DNA of 64,000 nucleotides, taken from assembly GCA_963726125.1 (NCBI GenBank), contig CAVSBG010000017.1:186001-250000 (forward strand), in the 5' to 3' direction. Shown piece after piece: positions 50,078-57,264 of the stretch. Within the stretch, counting starts at the first letter, position 1. The number at the start of each line of letters is the position of its first letter. Both the position numbers and the translations under genes were made by a program. The notes below the pieces were generated by a model. It made no database searches and had not been told where the DNA came from. It worked only from the letters and a program-made list of their open reading frames with translations. The DNA is from JAMXLO01 sp963726125 (GTDB lineage Bacteria; Pseudomonadota; Alphaproteobacteria; Acetobacterales; Acetobacteraceae).

Positions 50078-50938
50078 TCAGGCGCGACCGAACAGGCCGG
50101 CGGGTCGCCACAGCAGCAGCCCGATCATGGCGAGGAAAACAAAGAAGGTGCCGAGCTGGGGCACGAGATATTTGCAGGCGGTGTCGCCAAAGCCGAGCAA
50201 CAGTGCGGCGACGAAGGGACCTCGGAGCGAACCGAGACCGCCGATCGCCACCACCATCAGGAAGTAGACCAGATACTCGGTGGCGTAGCCGGGATAGATC
50301 GCGAGGATGTCGGCGCCGAGGCCGCCGCCGAGTGCGGCGAGGCCTGAGCCAAGCGCGAAGGCCAGAGAGAACAGGCGTCGTGTGTCGATGCCGATGGATT
50401 CGGCCATGCGCCGGTTGTCCACCGCGGCGCGGAGCTGGGCACCGAAGTTGGTGCGCTCGATGCCTAACCATAATAGGGCGATGAGGATGAAGCCGACTAC
50501 GATGAGGAAGGCTCGGTACATTGGGAAGGTGCGAAAGCCGACATCGAGCTGGCCGCTGAGTATGGCGGGGAGATGAATGGGTTGGGGGAGGGGGCCCCAG
50601 AACCAGCGCACCAAGGCAACCGACATGAAGATCAGGCCGATGGTGAAGAGGACCTGGTCGAGTTCGCTGGCACCGTAGAGGCGGGCGTAGAGGGTGCGTT
50701 CAAGTGCGACGCTGATCAGCGCGACGACGATGAATGCGGCGAGGAGCGCGAGGGCGAAGGGCACGGCGTAGGTGTTCATGAGTGTTACCGTGACGTAGCC
50801 ACCGGCCATCGCGAATACGCCGTGCGCGAGGTTGACGAAACCCATCAGGCCCATGGTGACCGACAGGCCTACGGAGACGATGTAGAGGATCATCGCGTAA
50901 GCGAGGCCATGGAAGAGGATGGAGGTCAGGGCTTCCAT
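50078..50938 (-). CDS. livH: Branched-chain amino acid ABC permease LivH
   Basis: A 286-residue permease. It has LHGLAYAMILYIVSV-like first helix, GLMGFVNLAHGVFAMAGGYV (signature), coupling loop AAVDNRRMAESIGIDTRRLF and end WRPAGLFGRA. The ATG at 50938 gives the normal LivH length; an upstream in-frame codon would add only Pro/Thr residues. It is separated from livJ by a dispersed palindrome and pairs with livM. Confidence 0.9.
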   Translation of the reverse strand: MEALTSILFHGLAYAMILYIVSVGLSVTMGLMGFVNLAHGVFAMAGGYVTVTLMNTYAVPFALALLAAFIVVALISVALERTLYARLYGASELDQVLFTIGLIFMSVALVRWFWGPLPQPIHLPAILSGQLDVGFRTFPMYRAFLIVVGFILIALLWLGIERTNFGAQLRAAVDNRRMAESIGIDTRRLFSLAFALGSGLAALGGGLGADILAIYPGYATEYLVYFLMVVAIGGLGSLRGPFVAALLLGFGDTACKYLVPQLGTFFVFLAMIGLLLWRPAGLFGRA

Positions 50939-50983
50939 TATTGGGGGTGTTGTGCTCTTGGGGGTGGGAGCCAAATTGGGGGC

Positions 50984-51034
50984 GCCCCCTCCCCCTGGCC
51001 CCCTCCCGCAAGGGGAGGGGGAGAATGGGGGGCA
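50984..51034. repeat. Dispersed C/G-rich palindrome, type B
   Basis: GCCCCCTCCCCCTGGCC, CCCTCCCGCAAGGGGAGGG, then GAGAATGGGGGGCAG. It lies in the livJ-livH gap and may reduce expression of the membrane genes relative to the binding protein, a plausible but untested role. Confidence 0.85.
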
Positions 51035-51056
51035 GCACTGCTGCTGGGGCTGCGCG

Positions 51057-52247
51057 TCACTGCTGGTGATTGATCTCCTTCCATGGGTCTTTCACCATTG
51101 GGATTGTCTCGATCTCGGTATTCTGTAGCTGCCCGTTCACTTTTTCGGTGCGCCGGATGTATTCGTTCTGCACGATGTCGCGTGTTTGCGGATCGATCAT
51201 GATCGGGCCGCGGGGGCTATCGTCGTTTTTCCAGCCCTTCAACAGGTCCATCGTCTTTTCGGGGTCGATCTGGCCCTTCTGCGCGATGATCACGTGGAAG
51301 ATCGCCGCCATGCCGTCATAGGCGCCGACCACCTCGAACGCGGGCTCCTCGTTGGCGCCGAACGCGGCCTGGTACGCCTTGACGAATGCTTCGTTGGCGG
51401 GGCGTTTTCCGGCGGAGGAGTAGTGCATCATCGTGACGACCCCGATCGGCGCATCGCCCATGTTGCGCAGCTCCTCATCGGAGGTGATGTCGCCGGGACC
51501 GATCAGCTTTATACCAGCTTGCGCCAAACCGAGATCGCCGAATGCCTTCATCAGGGCTGTGGCGTCCTTGCTTCCTGGCACGAATGCGAACACCGCGTCG
51601 GGGCCTGCATCCTTGGCGCGCTGCATGAACGGTACGTAGTCGGGGTTCTTCAGCGGCATGTGCACGGACCCTACGATCTGGCCGCCTGCGTCGGTAAAGC
51701 CCTTGGTGAAGGCTGCCTCGGAATCGATGCCGGGGCCGTAATCGCTCACGGCGGTGTACGCCTTCTTGATGCCGTTCTTGGCTGCCCAGGCGGCGAGCGG
51801 ATAGCTCGATTGCCACATCGTGAACGATGTGCGGGCGATGTAGGGCGACTTCGTGGTGATCATCGCAGTGCCGGCATTCATTACTATGAACGGCACCTTT
51901 GCTTCGGTCGCCAGGGGCGCGATCGCCAGGGCATTGGGTGTATAGACGGCACCGGCCAGAAGCTGCACGTGGTCGCGTGTGATCAGTTCCTGCGCCATTC
52001 GCTTGGCGACTTCTGGATTGGGGCCGGTGTCATCGCGGCGGATGATCTCGAGCTTGACGCCGGGCGGCAGGTCCTTTTCGTGCAGTTTCATGTAGAGCTG
52101 AATGCCGCGGTCCAACTGCTCGCCGGCACCGGCGAACGGTCCGGAATAGGTGTTGACCACGCCGAGCTTCACCGTCTGCGCGAGCGCGCCGGTGCACGAC
52201 AACGCAGCAATCGCCAAGCCGCCTACGGCGGCTTTCCAGGAATTCAT
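51057..52247 (-). CDS. livJ: Branched-chain amino acid ABC transporter substrate-binding protein
   Basis: A 396-residue periplasmic binding protein. Its signal peptide ends at about residue 23 (SCTGALAQ). Then KLGVVNTYSGPFAGAGEQLDRGI starts a type I periplasmic-binding fold (Peripla_BP_6) with a Leu/Ile/Val-binding layout. The substrate pocket includes IVMNAGTAMIT and ARTSFTMWQSSYPLA. It is the first gene of the operon and the one expected to be most abundant. The ligand cannot be read from the sequence; such proteins also bind amides, aromatic acids or urea. Confidence 0.88.
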   Translation of the reverse strand: MNSWKAAVGGLAIAALSCTGALAQTVKLGVVNTYSGPFAGAGEQLDRGIQLYMKLHEKDLPPGVKLEIIRRDDTGPNPEVAKRMAQELITRDHVQLLAGAVYTPNALAIAPLATEAKVPFIVMNAGTAMITTKSPYIARTSFTMWQSSYPLAAWAAKNGIKKAYTAVSDYGPGIDSEAAFTKGFTDAGGQIVGSVHMPLKNPDYVPFMQRAKDAGPDAVFAFVPGSKDATALMKAFGDLGLAQAGIKLIGPGDITSDEELRNMGDAPIGVVTMMHYSSAGKRPANEAFVKAYQAAFGANEEPAFEVVGAYDGMAAIFHVIIAQKGQIDPEKTMDLLKGWKNDDSPRGPIMIDPQTRDIVQNEYIRRTEKVNGQLQNTEIETIPMVKDPWKEINHQQ

Positions 52248-52335
52248 GTTGCGCCTCCCATTGGCCCCGCCGTTTGTTGGCGGCGGAGCATCAGGCTGGT
52301 TTCTGCCGTAGATCGATCACGGCGGCAACGGTGTC

Positions 52336-53898
52336 TCAGCCTTTCATCCGTTCGCCGATGGCCGCCAGCGTGTAGTGAGCGGACCGCACCGCGCCTTCCT
52401 GCCAGCCGTTGATGTAGGAGACGTGCTCACCGGCAAACAGGAAGGGTCCGTCGCCCTTCAGCAACGTCGCGTAATGCTGCGAGCGAGCGCTGCGGCCCCA
52501 TTCGGACCATGCTCCGCCGCTGAACGGGATGTTCTTCCATGCCACGGTGACGCCGTTGATGAGATGGCTGCGATAGTTCGCGTGCAGCCGTTCGCCGTCG
52601 TCCAGAGCGGCGGTCATGCGTGCTGCCGGGGGCATGGCGGAGAACTTGTCGCCGATGTCGTCCGACCAGATGTAGGCGCCGACCAGTATCCCCTTGCGCT
52701 GATGGATGCCGGCGGACGGATACCAGACCTGCGTGATGTCGCGCGAGGTCCACGATATGCCGCCGTAGATCGCTTCATCTAGCTCCCAGAAGCGACGCTC
52801 GGCCTGGAACGCAACCTTGACCGCGGACACGTAGTCCACGGCTTCGATCGCCGTGCGAAGCTCCGGAGCGAAGTCGGCCTGGATCGTTCGCAAGATGGGC
52901 AGGGGCGTTGTGATGACCACCAGCGGCGCATCGATGATGTGCTCACGTTGGGTCTTCGTATCGCGCCATACGATGCGCGTGCCGGCGGTGGTGCGGTGTA
53001 GAGCGCGAACCTCTGCACCGTATTCGATCACGCCGTGCAGCGCGCGACCGAATGCCTCGCCGATGCGTCCCATGCCGCCAATTGGCTGCATCATGGTCGC
53101 TGCCTGATCCCAGCTCTCGCCGAAGTTCGTGTTGAATTGCCAGAAACCGGCGTCGAGGATGGCGTGCAGATCGAGCGGCTGGGTTCGCACCCCTGAATGC
53201 GTGCCGCCGCCGGGCGGGTCACTGAAGCCGGCGCGGCCCGACCCTTTGTAGTTCATGTCCTTGTCCAGCGCGCCGAAGCTGCGCAGCAGATCGCGCACGC
53301 GCTCCTTGTCGTCGGTGGTGACCGCCTGGGTTAGGGCGTTCTGATCGATCGCCTTGGCGGCCAGTTCTGCCACGTAGCCTCGGATGTCCTCGACCATCTG
53401 GCGGTTGCGTTGCGGCTTGCCGTCGAACGCGGCATCGCTCTGCAACAGGGCGCCGCGATTGTCGTTGCTCATCACCTCCAACGGCACGTCGAGCTCGCGG
53501 CAGTATGAAAGGATGCCCTGGTGATGATAGGGCAGGCGCGCAGGGCCTGGGTTGAAGTAGAGGTGCGGCGCGCGATCCCAACGCACGCGTTGGGTGCTGG
53601 AGGTTTCCTCGATTGTGTCGCCACCGCGCAGCGACCAGTTGCGGCCACCGGGCCGCGCGCGCGCCTCCAGGATTTGCGGCGTGTAGCCGGCTTTGCGGAG
53701 TTCGTAGGCGAGGACCATTCCGGCGATGCCGGCGCCGATGATGACGATGCGCCGTTGCTTGCCGGGCGGTAATGCCGGAGGGCCGGCGTAGGCCGCGGGT
53801 ATCGCCAGCATGCCCATTGCCGCCATGGTACGATAGGCGGCCGCGATACCGCCGGCTTTGCCCACCAGATGGATCAGGTCGCGGCGCGACAGGCTCAT
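52336..53898 (-). CDS. FAD-dependent amine / amino-acid oxidase with Tat-like signal
   Basis: A 520-residue flavoenzyme. SRRDLIHLVGKAGGIAAAY near the start resembles a twin-arginine signal, with cleavage about residue 38 (IPAAYA). The FAD-binding beta-alpha-beta motif is IVIIGAGIAGMVLAYEL, followed by LEARARPGGRNWSLRGG. Late text FLFAGEHVSYINGWQEGAVRS completes the FAD site. The family includes monoamine oxidases and L-amino-acid and tryptophan oxidases. The upstream frame to 54030 belongs to recR; ATG at 53898 overlaps the recR stop (ATGA). Following recR in one transcript is unusual; the partner is probably accidental. Confidence 0.87.
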   Translation of the reverse strand: MSLSRRDLIHLVGKAGGIAAAYRTMAAMGMLAIPAAYAGPPALPPGKQRRIVIIGAGIAGMVLAYELRKAGYTPQILEARARPGGRNWSLRGGDTIEETSSTQRVRWDRAPHLYFNPGPARLPYHHQGILSYCRELDVPLEVMSNDNRGALLQSDAAFDGKPQRNRQMVEDIRGYVAELAAKAIDQNALTQAVTTDDKERVRDLLRSFGALDKDMNYKGSGRAGFSDPPGGGTHSGVRTQPLDLHAILDAGFWQFNTNFGESWDQAATMMQPIGGMGRIGEAFGRALHGVIEYGAEVRALHRTTAGTRIVWRDTKTQREHIIDAPLVVITTPLPILRTIQADFAPELRTAIEAVDYVSAVKVAFQAERRFWELDEAIYGGISWTSRDITQVWYPSAGIHQRKGILVGAYIWSDDIGDKFSAMPPAARMTAALDDGERLHANYRSHLINGVTVAWKNIPFSGGAWSEWGRSARSQHYATLLKGDGPFLFAGEHVSYINGWQEGAVRSAHYTLAAIGERMKG

Positions 53899-54488
53899 GA
53901 TGGGCGGCGTGCGCGCATTGCTGCTGCCAGCGTGCCGTCGTCCAGGACATCCAACGCGCCGCCGATGGGCACGCCCTGGGCCACGCGGGTTACCGGGACA
54001 CCCAGCGGCTTCAGCCGATCGGTGAGCCAATGCGCGGTGGTGGCGCCGTCCACGGTGGCGCCGAGCGCGAGGATAACCTCGGTGACGCCACCTTGTTCGA
54101 TGCGGGTAAGTAATGGTGTGAGGTTCAGTTCACTGGGGCCGGTGCCTGCCAGCGCTGACAGGGTGCCGCCGAGCACGTGGTAAAGGCCGCGATAGATCGA
54201 TGCGCGCTCCAATGCCCAAAGGTCGCCGACGCCTTCGACCACGCAGATCAGTGTGTGGTCACGATGAGGATCGCTGCAGATCGAACATGGGTCGCGGCTG
54301 TCTAGATTGCCGCATACGCTGCATGGCTTCACGGCGCGCGCGGCTTCGGCCAGCGCGGAGGCGAGGGGCAGCATGCGTGCCTCCGGTTGCTGCAGCATTT
54401 TCAGCGCGGCACGGCGCGCACTGCGCGGCCCCATACCGGGCAGTCGTGCCAGCAGGCTGATCAGATGCTCGATTTCGGGGCCACCCAT
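53895..54488 (-). CDS. recR: Recombination mediator protein RecR
   Basis: A 197-residue RecR, which helps RecA load at stalled forks. It has the helix-hairpin-helix part LLARLPGMGPRSARRAALKM, the zinc ring CSVCGNLDSRDPCSICS, the TOPRIM start ICVVEGVGDLWALERA and the Walker-like C-terminal part. It is downstream of dnaX and ybaB, the conserved arrangement, though 344 bases separate it from ybaB instead of the usual small gap. Confidence 0.95.
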   Translation of the reverse strand: MGGPEIEHLISLLARLPGMGPRSARRAALKMLQQPEARMLPLASALAEAARAVKPCSVCGNLDSRDPCSICSDPHRDHTLICVVEGVGDLWALERASIYRGLYHVLGGTLSALAGTGPSELNLTPLLTRIEQGGVTEVILALGATVDGATTAHWLTDRLKPLGVPVTRVAQGVPIGGALDVLDDGTLAAAMRARRPS

Positions 54489-54663
54489 GTTGCGGTCGGG
54501 ATCGGTGCCGTCTCACCGTCGTGGGCGGGCTGGGGTGGCCATCCACGATCGCCTCGGTCTGGCCTGCGTCATGCGCGGGTCAGGTCGGCGAGGCGTGGAT
54601 GGCAGGGTCACGCCCGGCCATGACGGCGAAGGGGTGGGGCGGCCGTCCGGTGCGGCGCGGTGG

Positions 54664-54743
54664 GCGGCTGTACGGTGGTGCGGCTGCGCGGTGATGCGGC
54701 TGCGCCGTGGTGCGTCCGTGCGGTGGTGCGGCTGTGCAGTGGT
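54664..54743. repeat. 16-bp tandem repeat, five units (within the ybaB-recR gap)
   Basis: Five successive 16-base units begin with GCGGCTG or GCGTCCG and end with GTGGT or GTGAT, for example GCGGCTGCGCCGTGGT. Shorter, decayed units follow. The period is not a multiple of three, so the region is unlikely to be coding. The full gene-free interval is 54489-54832; its remaining bases show no other feature. Confidence 0.8.
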
Positions 54744-54832
54744 GCGGTGTGGTGCGGCGGTTCGTGGCGCGGTGCGCGAGACAAGGGGCGTCACCACGTA
54801 CGGGAACGGCTCGGACAGCATTGTAAATAGCC

Positions 54833-55156
54833 CTAGAAGGGCAGCTTCATCCCGGGCGGCAATTGCAGGCCACCGGTGACCTTCTGCATTTCGGCCGTCG
54901 TCGCTGCCTCGAGCTTTTGGCGCGCGTTGGCGTGGGCGGCGACAATCAGGTCCTCCAGCATCTCTGCATCGCTGGGATCGACCAGCTTCGGATCGATCTT
55001 GATCCGCCGCATGTCGCCCTTGCCGTTCAGCGTTACCTTGACCAGTCCGGCGCCGGCTTCGCCTTCCAGTTCCATGGCTCCCAGCTTTGATTGCATCTCC
55101 TCCATCTTGGACTGCATCTGCTGGGCTTGCTTCATCAGGCCGGCAATGTTCTTCAT
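54833..55156 (-). CDS. ybaB: YbaB/EbfC nucleoid-associated protein
   Basis: A 107-residue DNA-binding dimer. It opens with MKNIAGLMKQAQQMQSKMEE, a long helix, then a beta sheet (GLVKVTLNGKGDMRRIKIDP) and a second helix. The location between dnaX and recR is conserved in most bacteria. It overlaps the dnaX stop (ATGA) and follows dnaX in the same transcript. It binds DNA with little sequence preference and may support DNA repair or gene control. Confidence 0.94.
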   Translation of the reverse strand: MKNIAGLMKQAQQMQSKMEEMQSKLGAMELEGEAGAGLVKVTLNGKGDMRRIKIDPKLVDPSDAEMLEDLIVAAHANARQKLEAATTAEMQKVTGGLQLPPGMKLPF

Positions 55157-56973
55157 TCGTCAAACTCCATCTCGTCGGAGGGTTCCGTATCGGCGTCCAC
55201 GTCTGGCGCTTCGGTAACCGAGGCTGCTGGCAGACCATAGGCGTCGGCCGCAGTGTCATGCACCGTGTCTATACGTGCGCCCGGCCATGCGTCCATGATC
55301 GCTCGCACCAAAGGGTGATCGGCCGCCGCTGTCCGCCTTGCGGTATCGGCGGCACTGCCCTGTTCGGCGACGGTTGGCTCGCCCTCGGCAGTGGACAACG
55401 CGATGGTCCAGCGGGTGCCAGTTACCTCGGTCAGCAGCGTGCCAAGCCGGGACGCCAGATCCCTTGGCGCCTCCGGGTTTGGCCGCAGCTCGATCACGGG
55501 CGGGGCGAAGCGCACCAGATGGGCGGAGTGGATGAGGTGCGCGTGCAGCATCGCCTCGCGCCGCTCGGCTACCAGGGCGGTGACATCGCGAAAGCTCGCC
55601 AGCCTGGGCGTCGCGGCGGGCGCGGCGGCAGCCGATACAGTACCCCCGCCGGCGACAGCACGAGCACCGCCGCCGGACGGTCCAGCGCCTGCGACGGCAG
55701 CCCCGTGCAATTCGCCGCCTCCGGAGGTCAGGCGCCGTATCAGTTCGCCGGGTGGCGGCATGTCCGAGACGTGGCAGAGGCGGATCAGCACCATTTCCGC
55801 GGCGGCGCGGCGGTCCGGGGCGAGTTCCACCTCGCCGACACCTTTCAGCAGCATCTGCCAGGCGCGGCCCAGGACCGGCACCGAGAGACGGTCGGCCAGC
55901 TCCGCGCCACGCGTGCGCTCCGCTTCCGGCAGTTCCTGGCTGTCACGCAGCGACGGCACCGACTTGAGGCGCGTCACGGTGTAGATCAGCTCCAGCAGAT
56001 CCTGCAGCAGGGTTCCAAGGTCGGCGCCACGCTCGTAGGCAAGCTCGGTCACCTGGAGGGCTTGGCGCGGCTGTCCCGCCATCACCGCATCCAGCAGGTC
56101 GAACACCAGCGCACGGTCGGCGAGCCCCAGCATGTTGACCACGGCGGCTTCGGTGATCGCGCCGTCGGCCTGGGCGATCGCCTGATCGAGCAGCGACAGG
56201 CCGTCCCGCACCGAGCCGTCCGCGGCGCGCGCGATCAAATCCAGTGCGCCCGGCTCGATTGACACTGCTTCTTTTTCGGCGAGGCGAGCGAAATGCGCCG
56301 AGAGTTCCGCAATCCGGACGCGCCGCAGGTCGAAGCGCTGGCAACGGGACAGCACGGTCACCGGGACTTTTCTCAACTCAGTCGTCGCGAACACGAATTT
56401 CACGTGCGGCGGAGGTTCCTCCAGCGTCTTCAGCAGCGCGTTGAACGCGTTGCGGGACAGCATGTGGACCTCGTCGATCACGAACACCTTGGTCCGCGCC
56501 TGCATGGGGCGGAAGCGGGTCGCTTCGATGATCTCGCGGACGTCGTCGACGCCGGTTCGCGAGGCGGCATCCATCTCCACCACGTCGGGGTGGCGATCGG
56601 CCAGGATGGCGACGCAGTTCGGACACACGCCGCAGGGATCCGCGGTTGGCCCTCCGGTGCCGTCCGGGCCGGTGCAGTTCAGGGCGCGGGCGATGATGCG
56701 GGCGGTGGTGGTCTTGCCCACGCCGCGGACGCCGGTGAGCATGAAGGCGTGGGCGACACGGCCGGTGGCGAAGGCGTTGCGCAGGGTGCGCACCATCGCC
56801 TCCTGCCCGATCAGGTCGTCGAAGCGGGTGGGGCGGTATTTTCGCGCGAGGACGCGGTAAGGCGCGGCATGAACCGGCTCGGGCTGTGGCGCCGAGTCGC
56901 CGAACAGCCCCGGCCCGTCCGGGGGGGGCGGGGCCTCTAGGTGCTGGTCGTCGTCCTGGAACAGGCCGGACAT
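55153..56973 (-). CDS. dnaX: DNA polymerase III subunits gamma/tau
   Basis: Clamp-loader ATPase, 606 residues. After a 40-residue Pro-rich N-terminus, it has RKYRPTRFDDLIGQEAMVRTL, Walker A GVRGVGKTT, the zinc site CTGPDG...CGVCPNC, Walker B VFVIDEVHML, and the sensor SRCQRFDLRR. Helical clamp-loader domain III and a low-complexity Ala/Gly/Pro linker (about residues 415-450) come before a tau-type C-terminal domain. It lies after the 4.5S RNA gene on the same strand. No gamma-producing frameshift signal is evident, though I did not exclude one. Confidence 0.96.
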   Translation of the reverse strand: MSGLFQDDDQHLEAPPPPDGPGLFGDSAPQPEPVHAAPYRVLARKYRPTRFDDLIGQEAMVRTLRNAFATGRVAHAFMLTGVRGVGKTTTARIIARALNCTGPDGTGGPTADPCGVCPNCVAILADRHPDVVEMDAASRTGVDDVREIIEATRFRPMQARTKVFVIDEVHMLSRNAFNALLKTLEEPPPHVKFVFATTELRKVPVTVLSRCQRFDLRRVRIAELSAHFARLAEKEAVSIEPGALDLIARAADGSVRDGLSLLDQAIAQADGAITEAAVVNMLGLADRALVFDLLDAVMAGQPRQALQVTELAYERGADLGTLLQDLLELIYTVTRLKSVPSLRDSQELPEAERTRGAELADRLSVPVLGRAWQMLLKGVGEVELAPDRRAAAEMVLIRLCHVSDMPPPGELIRRLTSGGGELHGAAVAGAGPSGGGARAVAGGGTVSAAAAPAATPRLASFRDVTALVAERREAMLHAHLIHSAHLVRFAPPVIELRPNPEAPRDLASRLGTLLTEVTGTRWTIALSTAEGEPTVAEQGSAADTARRTAAADHPLVRAIMDAWPGARIDTVHDTAADAYGLPAASVTEAPDVDADTEPSDEMEFDE

Positions 56974-57027
56974 GCGGGGCGGATTCAGCCGCCGCGGCGG
57001 CCCCCTGGTGGTTGGGTGTCGACAGGT

Positions 57028-57124
57028 GGGAGGCCGGCAAAACGACCCGAGCGGAAACTCACTGCGGCTGCTTCCTTCCGGACCTGACCGGGTTGGCGAG
57101 GCGCCCGTCCGCCGCCGACCTCCC
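57028..57124 (-). ncRNA. ffs: Signal recognition particle 4.5S RNA
   Basis: The minus strand has the strongly conserved apical domain GGTCAGGTCCGGAAGGAAGC in a 97-base hairpin. The ends GGGAGGTCGGC and GCCGGCCTCCC pair fully with one G-U. This RNA scaffolds Ffh for co-translational targeting. Ends are set by the pairing and may be a few bases longer. Position upstream of dnaX is known in alphaproteobacteria. Confidence 0.93.
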
Positions 57125-57264
57125 AGGACTGCATATCATGCTTTCGGGGGCGTGGGGCAAGGCGGTGTCGTCGCGAACGCTGGGGGATCGGATGAACCGT
57201 CGAAGGAGCGCGGAGAAGAGGGCAGCCCTGCTGTCTGAGGTCGCGACCCGCTGCCGAAGGTGGC

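Noticed and set aside
47603..51034. CRISPR-like array made of the C/G-rich repeats
   Set aside because: The copies are single, kilobases apart, without spacers of uniform length and without cas genes. They are dispersed palindromes.
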